Shown: in pieces, positions 1 through 9,965 of the stretch
How positions within the stretch are numbered: position 1 is the first letter of the stretch
Layout: the number at the start of each line of letters is the position of its first letter
Origin: Mesorhizobium sp. LSHC420B00
GTDB lineage: Bacteria; Pseudomonadota; Alphaproteobacteria; Rhizobiales; Rhizobiaceae
Direction: 5' to 3'
Length of the DNA: 32,801 nucleotides
Assembly: GCF_000503055.1 (NCBI RefSeq)
Contig: NZ_AYVY01000009.1
Span: 99,205 to 132,005, forward strand
The notes under the pieces: generated by a model
What the model was told of the DNA's origin: nothing
Databases searched by the model: none
Seen by the model: the letters and a program-made list of their open reading frames with translations, nothing else
Position numbers and translations under genes: made by a program

Positions 1-55
1 CAAGCAGATCCAACGCGCTCTCCTGCGCGCCGGACCGTCCGAAATTCGATGGCAT
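1..55 (-). CDS. Possible N-terminus of a further minus-strand gene (partial)
   Basis: An ATG at 55-53 on the minus strand opens a frame reading MPSNFGRSGAQESALDLL that runs off the left edge. A GGTGAGA-like ribosome site lies just upstream. The frame starts 35 bases after the stop of the ABC exporter gene at 91-1974, so it could be the next gene of the same operon. Only 18 residues are visible and no family can be recognised. The 13-bp string CCAACGCGCTCTC (10-22) recurs at 114-126 inside the end of the ABC gene, which may be chance. Confidence 0.3.
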   Translation of the reverse strand, partial: MPSNFGRSGAQESALDLL

Positions 56-90
56 TCTCACCGCCATGGCTCACTCCGGTTTATGGAAAA

Positions 91-1970
<1,880 letters not shown>

Positions 1971-1974
<4 letters not shown>

Positions 1975-3860
1975 TCGGCGGCTTCACCCTTGGCGAGTGC
2001 ATCGTTGGCGGCTGCATCGTTGGCAGAGGGGCCGTCGTCGAGCAGGAAGCCGCCCGACTGGCGCTGCCAGAGCTGGGCGTAGAGCCCGCCGCTGGCAACG
2101 AGTTCCTCATGCGAACCTTCTTCGATGACGCGGCCCTTGTCCATCACGACGAGCCGGTCCATGGCGGCGATCGTCGACAGCCGGTGCGCGATGGCGATGA
2201 CGGTCTTGCCTTGCATCAGTTTGTAGAGGTTCTCCTGGATGGCCGCCTCGGCCTCGGAATCGAGCGCGGACGTCGCCTCGTCGAGAATGAGGATCGGCGC
2301 GTCCTTCAGCATAACGCGGGCAATGGCAATGCGTTGCCGCTGGCCGCCGGACAATTTGACGCCGCGATCGCCGACATGCGCGTCGAAATTCTTGCGGCCA
2401 CCGGCGTCCGAAAGCCCTGATATGAAATCAAGCGCTTCGGCGCGGCGTGCCGCCTCGACCAGCATCTCGTCACTGGCGTCCGGCCGGCCATAGAGGATGT
2501 TCTCGCGCACCGAACGATGCAGCAGCGAGGTGTCCTGCGTGACCATGCCGATCTGGGCGCGCAGCGAGTCCTGCGTCACCGCCGCGATGTCCTGGCCGTC
2601 GATCACGATCTTGCCGCTTTCAAGGTCGTAGAAGCGCAACAGAAGATTGACCAGCGTCGACTTGCCGGCACCCGAACGGCCGACGATGCCGACCTTCTCG
2701 CCCGGCTTCACCGTCAGCGACAGGCTTTCGATCACGCCCTTCTGCTTGCCGTAGTGGAAGCGGATGTCCTCAAAACGGATCTCGCCCTTGGTCACGGCAA
2801 TATCCTTGGCCCCAGGCCTGTCTTCGACGAGGCGGGGCAGCGAGATCGAGCTGATGCCGTCTTGCACCGTGCCGATATTCTCGAACAGCGTGGACATCTC
2901 CCACATGATCCATTGCGACATGCCCCACAGCCGAAGCACGAGGCCGATGACTAGGGCGACGGCGCCGATCGTCACGGCCTGGCCGAGCCACAGCCACAGC
3001 GAGATCGCCGTGACCGAAAACAACAGCAGCGAATTCAGGATGTAGAGCAGGCCGTAGAGCTGCGTCACCAGCCGCATCGACCGATAGACGGTATCGAGAA
3101 AGCCGGCCATGCCTTCCCGGGCGAAGGACGCTTCGCGCCGCGCATGCGAGAACAGCTTGACCGTCTGGATGTTGGAGTAGCTGTCGACGACACGGCCGGT
3201 CATGGTCGAGCGCGCATTGGCCTGCTCCTCACCGACCTTGCCCAGCCGCGGGATAAAATAGCGCAAGAGCAGGACATAGCCGGCAAGCCAGACGGCAAGC
3301 GGCGCCGCCAGCCGCCAGTCTGCCGAGCCGACGATGAACAGCATGCCGAGAAAATAGACGACGATATAATTGAGCACGTCGATGAGCTTGATGACGCATT
3401 CGCGCACCGCGAGCGCAGTCTGCATCAGCTTGGTCGCGATGCGTCCGGCGAACTCGTCCTGATAGAAGCTCATCGACTGCTTGAGCAGATAGCGATGCAC
3501 CTGCCAGCGGATACGCATCGGATAGTTGCCCATCAGCGTCTGCTGGTTGAGGAGCGAATGGAACCAGACCGTCGCCGGCAGCGCGAAAACCACGATGAAG
3601 GCCATGCCGGCCAGCTTCAAGCCTTCGGTCTGCAGGAACGTCTCGCGATTCTGCGCCGACAGCCAGTCGACGATCCGGCCCATGAAGCCGAACATCCACA
3701 CCTCAGCCAGCGCGATGGCCGTCACCAGCACCGCATCGAGAGCGATGTAGGGCCACGCGCCGCGCGTATAATGCACGCAGAAGGCGATCAGCGTCCTCGG
3801 CGGCTCGACCGGTTCCGCAGCCGGAAACGGATCGAGCCTTTTTTCAAACCAGCTAAACAT
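1971..3860 (-). CDS. ABC exporter half-transporter (permease fused to ATPase), first of a pair
   Basis: This 629-residue half-transporter is a paralogue of the downstream gene. It has a transmembrane domain, then Walker A (GRSGAGKST), signature VKLSGGQRQR, Walker B ILILDEATSALD and H-loop IAHRLSTIA; both sites look catalytically competent. I start it at ATG 3860 because MFSWFEKRLDPF aligns with the paralogue's opening (YRWFENWVYPF). A GTG at 3890 would add 10 residues and overlap the upstream stop by 4 bases (GTGA), but it has no ribosome site. The C-terminus contains a small duplication (AND-AAANDA) from an 11-bp direct repeat, gcatcgttggc, near 1998-2023. It probably pairs with the next gene as a heterodimeric exporter of unknown substrate. 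Confidence 0.88.
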
Positions 3861-3886
3861 AGTGATGCTCACAATATTTTTTCCGC

Positions 3887-4429
3887 TCACGCGGCACGGG
3901 AACGGACGACGTGCCCAGACCGCATGGCGTCAAGGACCGGCGATACGGAATCGTCCGCCTCGCCGGTCCTGCTTCGCGCTATATAGGTTGTCGCGGGCCT
4001 TTCGCCGACAGTTTCGTTTGACGATGCTGACGACGTTTTGACGATCCGGATTTTCGCGCCGGTTTTTGCACCAGGCCGGATGAGCCTGATGATCCGGCGC
4101 ACCAGCGACGGCCGGCTATAGTCCGGAACGGCATGCGAGAAATCGACGTCCGGCAGCATGCCGCGATGCGGACGCTGGCGGGTCTCGGCGTGAACCGCCG
4201 ACGAGTAGGTCTCGCCGATTAAAAGCGCCCAAGTCGCGGTTTTGCGGTCGTGCAGGCTTCTTGAGCCGGGTATTCTACAGGGATCGAACATCGGTCCGTC
4301 CTCCAGTTGAAGATGCAGATAGAAGGGTGAACCAACCCGGACCGTGGGCACGCGCCGCGCGGCAAGGGTGATATCGGTCGAAGCACGTTCAGGTGGGGCG
4401 TTCAGCCCCTTCGACAGCTTAAAAAACAT
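3887..4429 (-). CDS. Hypothetical protein upstream of the ABC exporter pair
   Basis: A 180-residue frame starts at ATG 4429 behind a clear AAGGAA ribosome site with about 9 bases of spacing. Its stop lies at the start region of the first ABC gene, overlapping a GTG there by 4 bases, so it may be cotranscribed. I recognise no family. The product is basic and Arg/Ser/Thr-rich, with no signal peptide or long hydrophobic segment and only a weakly hydrophobic stretch near the middle (VRRIIRLIRPG). It could be a lineage-specific protein; the coding call rests on the ribosome site, the frame length and the tight junction. Confidence 0.5.
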   Translation of the reverse strand: MFFKLSKGLNAPPERASTDITLAARRVPTVRVGSPFYLHLQLEDGPMFDPCRIPGSRSLHDRKTATWALLIGETYSSAVHAETRQRPHRGMLPDVDFSHAVPDYSRPSLVRRIIRLIRPGAKTGAKIRIVKTSSASSNETVGERPATTYIARSRTGEADDSVSPVLDAMRSGHVVRSRAA

Positions 4430-4574
4430 CGCCGGATTCCTTCGAAGGCCGAAAAAGGTTTCGGCGGGAATCGGTGCGATTGAAGTCTAGAAGTTCAGGA
4501 GAATCGTCGTACCGAAACCGCCGTCGGGCTGGTAAGCCCACGAGAGGGGTGGTGGATGTGCATGGCCATCATGA

Positions 4575-4603
4575 ATTACCCCTTCATCGGTTCGGGTTGA
4601 CAA
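4575..4603 (-). promoter_or_regulatory. Candidate sigma-70-type promoter for the ABC exporter operon
   Basis: On the minus strand TTGTCA (4603-4598) is followed after exactly 17 bases by GGTAAT (4580-4575), matching the -35 at 5/6 and the -10 at 4/6. It points toward the gene starting at 4429 and would leave a leader of about 135 bases. The rest of the 283-base gap 4430-4712 shows no gene I would support. Confidence 0.35.
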
Positions 4604-4712
4604 TGCTGGCCGTATAACCGACTTCGCAGAAAATGACCACCCGCCAGTCCAGGAATTTCCAAAACCGCGAGAGCTCTGTGGCTGATCTGCCACTTATTAG
4701 AAAGACGCGGAA

Positions 4713-5171
4713 ATGAACGACCGTCTCCGCATTGCGCTCTACCAGCCGGATATCGCCGGCAATACCGGGACTATCCTGCGCTTCGCCGCTTGCCTCGGCC
4801 TTGGGGTCGACATCATCGAACCGACCGGCTTCCCGCTCTCCGACCGGGCGCTGAAACGGGCCGGCATGGACTATCTCGAAATGGCGGCGCTGACCCGGCA
4901 TGTCGACTGGCACGCCTTCGAGGACTGGCGTAAAGGCGAAGCGCGGCGGCTGGTGCTGCTGTCGACCAAAGCCGCGAGCGCCTATACGGATTTCGTCTTC
5001 ACCGGCGCCGACGTTCTTCTGTTCGGCCGCGAATCCGCAGGCGTTCCGGATCATGTCCACGAGGCGGCGGATGCGCGACTGACCATCCCGATGCAGGGCA
5101 CCGCGCGCAGCATCAACGTCGCGCTTTCCGTCGCCATGGTGGCTGGCGAGGCGATGCGGCAGCTTGGATAG
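4713..5171 (+). CDS. trmL: tRNA (cytidine(34)-2'-O)-methyltransferase TrmL
   Basis: A 152-residue SPOUT-class methyltransferase. TrmL methylates the 2'-OH of the wobble nucleotide in some tRNA-Leu species using S-adenosylmethionine. All three SPOUT motifs are visible: DIAGNTGTILR (13-23), LLFGRESAGVP (102-112) and the knot-forming IPMQGTARSINVALSVAM (125-142). The length equals that of the single-domain TrmL family, with no extra RNA-binding domain. It is monocistronic on the plus strand, between the leftward ABC operon and soxR. A soxS-like promoter beyond its 3' end points back across it (see findings). Confidence 0.93.
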   Translation: MNDRLRIALYQPDIAGNTGTILRFAACLGLGVDIIEPTGFPLSDRALKRAGMDYLEMAALTRHVDWHAFEDWRKGEARRLVLLSTKAASAYTDFVFTGADVLLFGRESAGVPDHVHEAADARLTIPMQGTARSINVALSVAMVAGEAMRQLG

Positions 5172-5305
5172 GATTTGCAGACCGTCAGCGCGCGCGGCGA
5201 GTACGGCCGCTTTCTGGTCGACGACTGCGCCCTCTCTTGTCATTCTAACCCAGGCGCACATCGCCTTCTCCTGCGGTTTGCCTATCCAGAATTTCTTCGT
5301 TACAA

Positions 5306-5323
5306 GCTCAACTTAACTTGAGG
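5306..5323. promoter_or_regulatory. SoxR box (operator)
   Basis: The 18-mer GCTCAACTTAACTTGAGG matches the Escherichia coli soxS operator at 16 of 18 positions (differences at positions 1 and 7) and lies 18 bases upstream of the soxR ATG. On the minus strand it follows TTGACC (5327-5322). Nineteen bases later comes TAACGA (5302-5297), reproducing the long-spacer geometry of the soxS promoter. On the plus strand the -10 region is poor. The site could autoregulate soxR, but its activatable face points left, toward 5261. Confidence 0.85.
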
Positions 5324-5341
5324 TCAAGCGGAAAATCGGAG

Positions 5342-5788
5342 ATGGCTGCGGCAACGGAATTGACAGTCGGCCAGGTGGCGATGCGCAGCGGCGTCGCGGT
5401 GTCGGCGCTGCATTTCTACGAAGCGCGCGGGCTGATCCGCAGCCACCGTACCGCCGGTAATCAGCGGCGCTACGGCCGCGACGTGCTGAGGCGTGTGGCG
5501 ATCATAAAGGTGGCGCAGGAGGTCGGCATTTCGTTGGCCGAGATCGGCACAGCACTTCGATCACTGCCTGAAGGCCGAACGCCGACGCGCGAGGACTGGA
5601 ATCTGCTGTCGACGGCTTGGCGCGACGAACTCGACCAGAAGATTGCCCAGCTCAAGAAGCTGCGCGACGGGCTGACGGACTGCATCGGCTGCGGCTGCAT
5701 GTCGATTGACAAATGCCCGCTGCGGAACAAGGGCGATCGGCTGAGCACCCGGGGGCCGGGAGCGAGACGGCTGTTGATCGAGCGTTAA
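5342..5788 (+). CDS. soxR: Redox-sensitive transcriptional activator SoxR
   Basis: A 148-residue MerR-family regulator that senses redox-cycling compounds or superoxide through a [2Fe-2S] cluster. The N-terminal winged helix ([24 protein letters not shown]) is followed by the long dimerisation helix and the cluster motif [12 protein letters not shown], giving Cys114, Cys117, Cys119 and Cys125. I chose ATG 5342, not the in-frame TTG at 5318, because the TTG lies inside the SoxR box. The gene converges with the small gene at 5785-6042; their stop codons share the four bases TTAA. It belongs to the non-enteric SoxR group that usually controls a few local transporter or oxidoreductase genes; none of that kind is adjacent here. 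Confidence 0.95.
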   Translation: MAAATELTVGQVAMRSGVAVSALHFYEARGLIRSHRTAGNQRRYGRDVLRRVAIIKVAQEVGISLAEIGTALRSLPEGRTPTREDWNLLSTAWRDELDQKIAQLKKLRDGLTDCIGCGCMSIDKCPLRNKGDRLSTRGPGARRLLIER

Positions 5789-6042
5789 TCCGCCGCCGGC
5801 AGCCGCCTGATGGTGAATTCGATGACGTCGCCCGGCCGCTCGAACCAGCTTTCGATCTCTGTCCAATAGGCCTGCTTGGGAAAACGCTCGAACCACTCTT
5901 TCGCCTTGAGGCGCGCGTCGGAGCGCGGCAGCACGAAGGTCTCGCGCAGGAAGCCGTCGCGCGGCATGCGCCCGTTCTCGGCGCGCGAACGGTCGAGCCT
6001 TTTCTTCAGGCCATCCAGCGGCGGTCTTGCCGGGGTGCGCAC
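5785..6042 (-). CDS. Small conserved hypothetical protein
   Basis: An 85-residue frame starting at GTG 6042, with GGAG at 6053-6050 and 7 bases of spacing. An ATG a few bases upstream (6055) is in another frame, so an ATG-only search would miss this start. The sequence looks like a real soluble protein: a basic N-terminus ([13 protein letters not shown]), then aromatic- and acid-rich stretches such as [19 protein letters not shown], ending [15 protein letters not shown]. It resembles a small rhizobial protein family of unknown role as I remember it; I cannot name a domain. It is divergent from hemF (103 bases between starts) and convergent with soxR. Confidence 0.75.
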   Translation of the reverse strand: MRTPARPPLDGLKKRLDRSRAENGRMPRDGFLRETFVLPRSDARLKAKEWFERFPKQAYWTEIESWFERPGDVIEFTIRRLPAAD

Positions 6043-6145
6043 GAAAGAACTCCATTCACACTTGACCCTTGCATCCAAGAGATTAGGGATCGCGGCCGGA
6101 AAAGACGAGTCATTTGTCGGGCGCGCCCGCAACCGGAGACAGCAT

Positions 6146-7060
6146 TTGCAACGACCCGAGATACCGGCGGGGCTGCCAGCCGACATCGAACAGAAGAAGA
6201 CGAAGGCACGGCTGTGGTTCGAGACGTTGCGCGAGCGCATCTGCGCCAGCTTCGAGCAGATCGAGCAGGACCTGCAGGGGCCGCAGGCCAGCTGGTCGCC
6301 CGGCCGCTTCGAAAAGACGCCGTGGCAACGCGATGCCGGCAACGGTGGCGGCGGTATCATGTCGATGATGCATGGCCGCGTCTTCGAAAAGGTCGGCGTC
6401 CACACCTCGACCGTTCATGGCGAATTCTCGCCCGAGTTCAGGAAGCAGATGCCGGGCGCCGACGACGACCCGTCCTTCTGGGCGAGCGGCATTTCGCTGA
6501 TCGCCCATCCGTGGAACCCCAACGTGCCGGCCGTGCATATGAACACGCGCATGGTCGTCACATCGCGCCTGTGGTTCGGCGGCGGCGCCGACCTGACACC
6601 GGTGCTCGATCGCCGCCGCAGCCAGGACGACCCCGACACGATCGCCTTCCACAGGGCGATGCAATTTGCCTGCGAGAAGAACGCGGCGATCGCCGACTTC
6701 GCGAAATTCAAGGCCTGGTGCGACGAGTACTTTTACCTGCCGCACCGCGACGAGCCACGCGGCACCGGCGGTATCTTCTTCGACTGGCTGCATTCGGGCG
6801 AGGACAAAGGCGGCTGGGACGCCGATTTCAACTTCGTCCAGGATGTCGGGCGATCCTTTCTCGTCGTCTACGGGCATCTGGTGCGCGCCAACTTCAACGA
6901 CAACTGGACCGATGGCGACCGTGACGAGCAGCTCATCCGCCGCGGCCGCTATGTCGAATTCAACTTGCTTCACGATCGCGGCACCATCTTCGGGCTGAAG
7001 ACCGGCGGCAATGTCGCCTCGATCCTGTCCAGCCTGCCGCCAGAGGTGAAATGGCCGTAA
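6146..7060 (+). CDS. hemF: Oxygen-dependent coproporphyrinogen III oxidase HemF
   Basis: A 304-residue cytosolic enzyme that oxidatively decarboxylates coproporphyrinogen III to protoporphyrinogen IX with O2, late in haem synthesis. The family signature is present: [13 protein letters not shown], then [13 protein letters not shown], near residues 188-212, with Thr where an aliphatic residue is usual. [20 protein letters not shown] and the closing [20 protein letters not shown] segment are also typical. The start is TTG at 6146, with GGAG 7 bases upstream; no ATG fits, and the longer frame back to 5876 runs antisense through the neighbouring gene. The length agrees with bacterial HemF (about 300). 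Confidence 0.95.
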   Translation: MQRPEIPAGLPADIEQKKTKARLWFETLRERICASFEQIEQDLQGPQASWSPGRFEKTPWQRDAGNGGGGIMSMMHGRVFEKVGVHTSTVHGEFSPEFRKQMPGADDDPSFWASGISLIAHPWNPNVPAVHMNTRMVVTSRLWFGGGADLTPVLDRRRSQDDPDTIAFHRAMQFACEKNAAIADFAKFKAWCDEYFYLPHRDEPRGTGGIFFDWLHSGEDKGGWDADFNFVQDVGRSFLVVYGHLVRANFNDNWTDGDRDEQLIRRGRYVEFNLLHDRGTIFGLKTGGNVASILSSLPPEVKWP

Positions 7061-7318
7061 AATCTCGGTGAGCGCGACGTGAGCCGCAATCGGGTCCAAA
7101 TCCCGAGAATTTGACGGCGAATGTGGCGCAAGGCGCGCCAGAAAATATCTTTTTCGTCTAATATACTATTGAAAATATTGGGCTATTTGTCGCGTCGGGC
7201 CGGGAAACGCCGGCGGTTCTTACCCCCCGAGAGCTGCGACCCGACGTGACCGGACGGCCCATGATTAAGTGGGGTACCTCTCCCAAGCAGGTGCCCGCAT
7301 TTTCCAGGAGAGCATGCC

Positions 7319-7579
7319 ATGCGCAAGCTTATTATGACCGCAGCCGCTGCTGCCGTTCTCGCCTCTGGTACCGCCGCATTCGCCGCGGTCAAGCACACCA
7401 CCGGCACGATCAAAAGCTTTGATGGAACGGCGATGAGCCTAGTTCTGGATAACGGAGCCACCTTTACGTTGCCCCAGACCTTCAAGGATCCTGGCCTGAA
7501 GGTCGGCGAAAAGGTCCGCGTCACGTGGGATATGAGCGGCAAGGACAAAATTGCCGAGGCAGTCAAGATCGTGAAGTGA
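7319..7579 (+). CDS. Exported DUF1344 family protein
   Basis: An 86-residue small periplasmic protein. A signal peptide (MRKLIMTAAAAAVLASGTAAFA) is followed by about 64 residues of the DUF1344 type: TGTIKSFDGTAMSLVLDNGATFTLP and then VGEKVRVTWD, a pattern suggesting a small beta-barrel. The role is unknown. AGGAGA with 7 bases of spacing fixes the start. It is alone on the plus strand and ends in a strong terminator. The 258-base gap 7061-7318 before it contains an AT-rich stretch (about 7140-7190) that probably holds its promoter, but I cannot place the boxes securely. Confidence 0.85.
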   Translation: MRKLIMTAAAAAVLASGTAAFAAVKHTTGTIKSFDGTAMSLVLDNGATFTLPQTFKDPGLKVGEKVRVTWDMSGKDKIAEAVKIVK

Positions 7580-7630
7580 TGGCCTGCCCGCTGGAGCAAG
7601 ACAACGTCTTGCCTCGGAGGTAGCGTAGAG

Positions 7631-7656
7631 GGCGGAGCAGCGATGCTCCGCCTTTT
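7631..7656 (+). terminator. Rho-independent terminator after the DUF1344 gene
   Basis: A perfect 9-bp stem, GGCGGAGCA / TGCTCCGCC, with a GCGA (GNRA-type) tetraloop, followed directly by TTTT. It lies 51 bases after the DUF1344 stop codon. Confidence 0.85.
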
Positions 7657-7671
7657 CGCAAACCCGTACAC

Positions 7672-7709
7672 TAGAACGCCGCTTGTCGGCTTGGACGCGC
7701 GGCGCTCTA
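7672..7709. repeat. Imperfect inverted repeat in intergenic DNA
   Basis: TAGAACGCCGC and GCGGCGCTCTA pair over 11 positions with one mismatch around a 16-base loop. Part of the right arm (gcggcgctc-aag) recurs just before the DUF1059 ribosome site (about 7830-7843). It may be an intergenic palindromic repeat. The rest of 7657-7865 shows no gene. Confidence 0.35.
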
Positions 7710-7865
7710 AGGCAACCAAAACCGTTCGATCGTGTTATGCTTAGCTGGCCAGCGTATAACCCGAATGCCGGAACCCGGTTTCGAGATCATGCGCGAGATC
7801 AAAGGTCTGGAGCTTCCGCGTCAGTGCGCTGCGCGGCGCTCCAAGGAGGAAATGAGGAGAAGCCG

Positions 7866-8051
7866 ATGAAGGAATTCCATTGCGGGTCGCTCGTACCCGG
7901 CTGCGAGTGGCACACACGCGCCGAGGAGGAGGCAGAGGTCATGCGTCGTGCCGTCGAGCATCTGCGCGAGACGCATGGCGAGACGGTGATCCGCGAGACG
8001 ATGATCGAGGCGATCCGCTCGCGCATCGAAAAGGTCCGCGACGCAGCGTGA
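7866..8051 (+). CDS. DUF1059 family small protein
   Basis: A 61-residue soluble protein of the DUF1059 type, function unknown. Typical features are the N-terminal KEFHCGSLVPGCEWHTRAE, with two cysteines and a His, and an amphipathic helix (EEEAEVMRRAVEHLRETHG). The start is ATG 7866, preceded by GAGGAGAAG; the longer upstream frame from 7683 lacks family similarity and crosses a repeat. It converges with cca, 3 bases separating the stops, with no room for a terminator. Confidence 0.85.
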   Translation: MKEFHCGSLVPGCEWHTRAEEEAEVMRRAVEHLRETHGETVIRETMIEAIRSRIEKVRDAA

Positions 8052-8054
8052 TGG

Positions 8055-9323
8055 TTAGGATTGGAGTGCCTCTGCGGCGCGCTTGAGCAGCGCGCCGCGA
8101 TCAAGCGCAAAACCGGACTCGACCCATTCCTTTTCAAGATTCTTCAACGTTGCACCAAGCTTCGGCCCCGGTGAGGCGCCAAGTGTCGTCAGATCGGCGC
8201 CCTTGATCGGAAAAACAGGGCTTTGCCATTTTGCGGCGAAGGCAAGCAGGCGCGAGAAGCCGCTGGCTTCGAGCAGTGCGTCATTGTCTTCGACCGCGCG
8301 GGCTCGAGCGGAAGCGAGCGACAGCCGCAACCGATCGACAAAGCCTTGGCGGTCGCCAGAATAGAGCTTTTTCGCCAACTCTCCTTCGGTTGTTTTCGGA
8401 TCGATGGCAGCGGTCATCGCCCAGTACCGCAGGCGGCTTGCCTCGCTCACGGAAAGCCTCAATCTCTCGGCAAGCGTTTTCATGCGCGCGGCATCCGGCG
8501 GCACGATGGCTTCCAGCCTGAGCAGCGGGTCCGGCGCCCAGGCCAGATCCTTCTCGGTCTTGGTCAGCCCGTGGATGGCATCAATGCCCCATCTCTCGCT
8601 TTCCGGCAAAACGCCGGTCAGAACGCCGGCCTGGCGCATCCACAGCAGCGCCCGCGACGGATCTGGCGCTGACAGCAATTTCTTCAACTCCCACCAGACG
8701 CGCTCGACCGAGAGCTGGTCGAGCCCCTGCTTCAGCCGGGCGCAAGCCTTCAACCCTTCGGCATCCGGCCTGCCGTCCCCATACCAGGCGAAAAAGCGGA
8801 AGAAACGCAGGATGCGCAGATAATCCTCGCGGATGCGCGCTTCCGGATCGCCGATGAAGCGCAGCCGCCGCGCTTCGATATCGGCGATACCGCCGACCAG
8901 ATCGACGACAGTTCCGTCAGCTTCGGCGTAGAGTGCATTGATGGTGAAATCGCGCCGCTCCGCGTCGGCTTTCCAGTCGCGGCCGAACGACACTTTGGCG
9001 CGGCGGCCGTCGGTTTCGATATCGGCACGAAGCGTGGTGATTTCATAGGCCTTGCCGTGGGCGACCGCGGTGACGGTGCCATGCTCGATGCCGGTCGGCA
9101 CCGTCTTGAAGCCTGCCGCCTCGGCGCGCCGGATGGTTTCCTCGGGCACTGTGGTGGTGGCGATGTCGATGTCGGCAACCGGCTGTCCGATAAGCGCATT
9201 GCGCACGGCACCGCCGGCGACACGCGCCTCCTCGCCACCGTCGGTCAGCGCGGCGAGGAGGCGCTGCAAGTGGCTTTCGTCGAGCCAGCCGGCCTTGCCC
9301 GCGATCGACACCGGATCGCTCAC
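8055..9323 (-). CDS. cca: CCA tRNA nucleotidyltransferase (class II, PcnB family)
   Basis: A 422-residue enzyme that builds or repairs the 3'-CCA end of tRNAs, or possibly acts as a poly(A) polymerase of the same family. The head domain has GGAVRNALIG followed by the metal-binding ADIDIATT (DxD), then the ERRDFTINAL motif and EDYLRILRFFRF, as in class II enzymes. It lacks an HD phosphohydrolase domain. The start is GTG 9323, overlapping the Nudix stop by 4 bases (GTGA), which supports coupling. CCA-adding, A-adding and poly(A) polymerase activities cannot be told apart from sequence alone. Confidence 0.9.
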   Translation of the reverse strand: MSDPVSIAGKAGWLDESHLQRLLAALTDGGEEARVAGGAVRNALIGQPVADIDIATTTVPEETIRRAEAAGFKTVPTGIEHGTVTAVAHGKAYEITTLRADIETDGRRAKVSFGRDWKADAERRDFTINALYAEADGTVVDLVGGIADIEARRLRFIGDPEARIREDYLRILRFFRFFAWYGDGRPDAEGLKACARLKQGLDQLSVERVWWELKKLLSAPDPSRALLWMRQAGVLTGVLPESERWGIDAIHGLTKTEKDLAWAPDPLLRLEAIVPPDAARMKTLAERLRLSVSEASRLRYWAMTAAIDPKTTEGELAKKLYSGDRQGFVDRLRLSLASARARAVEDNDALLEASGFSRLLAFAAKWQSPVFPIKGADLTTLGASPGPKLGATLKNLEKEWVESGFALDRGALLKRAAEALQS

Positions 9324-9955
9324 GAATAGAGCCTTTCATAAAGCGTTCGGATGATGCCCGCAGTAACGCCCCAGATGCGCTGGCCGCCATAGGGCATCTC
9401 GTAAAAGAACCATTCGAGGTCGTTCCACATGCGGCTGTCCCTGGTGTGGTTGGCGGGGTCCATCAGAAAGCCCAGCGGCACCTCGAAGACGGCATCGACT
9501 TCGTCGGAATTCAGCGTCAGGCTGAAACCGGGCCGCACAATCCCGAGCACCGGGGCGATGCGATAGCCGCTGCCGGAGACGTAGTCCGGCATGCGGCCGA
9601 GGATCTCGATATGATCCCCATCGAGACCGATCTCCTCGAACGTCTCGCGCAATGCCGCCGCTTCCGGGCTCACATCGGTTGGATCGATGGTTCCGCCGGG
9701 GAAAGCCACCTGCCCCGAATGGTTGCGCAGCTTTTCCGCCCGCCGGGTCAAAAGGACCGTGGCCTCGTGGCCATGGTCGACCACCGGGATCAGCACGGCG
9801 GCATCGCGCAGCGCCTTGGCCAGTTTCAGCCTGGGATGACCCGGATTGAAGCGGTGGTCGCCAAAATCGTCACCGGCATGCGCCTGCGGCTGCGCCACGA
9901 CGCGCTGGCGAAACTCGGCGGCGGAAAATGGCACCGGCGTCACCTGATCCATCAT
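9320..9955 (-). CDS. Nudix hydrolase, CoA pyrophosphatase type
   Basis: A 211-residue Nudix protein. The box appears as VAFPGGTIDPTDVSPEAAAL running into RETFEEIGL. This is the NudL/UPF0035 variant, in which the motif begins FPGG-x-D, with REx2EE intact for metal binding. Such enzymes cleave CoA or CoA esters to 3',5'-ADP and phosphopantetheine. Two adjacent ATG codons (9955, 9952) can start it; no strong ribosome site distinguishes them. It is the middle gene of the minus-strand DUF1285-Nudix-cca operon, 10 bases after the DUF1285 stop. The specific substrate is inferred from the family. Confidence 0.88.
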   Translation of the reverse strand: MMDQVTPVPFSAAEFRQRVVAQPQAHAGDDFGDHRFNPGHPRLKLAKALRDAAVLIPVVDHGHEATVLLTRRAEKLRNHSGQVAFPGGTIDPTDVSPEAAALRETFEEIGLDGDHIEILGRMPDYVSGSGYRIAPVLGIVRPGFSLTLNSDEVDAVFEVPLGFLMDPANHTRDSRMWNDLEWFFYEMPYGGQRIWGVTAGIIRTLYERLYS

Positions 9956-9965
9956 AGGCGGTCCA

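Noticed and set aside
4597..4618. TTGACA followed by TATAAC on the plus strand as a trmL promoter
   Set aside because: The two hexamers are only 10 bases apart, too close for a sigma-70 promoter; the minus-strand reading fits better.
4487..4693. 68-residue minus-strand frame in the gap before trmL
   Set aside because: It overlaps the candidate promoter, has no ribosome site or family likeness, and is low in coding character.
4584..5261. 225-residue frame antisense to trmL as a real protein
   Set aside because: Most of it is the exact antisense of a well-conserved gene, and the protein looks like a GC-rich shadow. Only its ribosome site and the SoxR-type promoter are notable, so it is kept as a finding, not a CDS.
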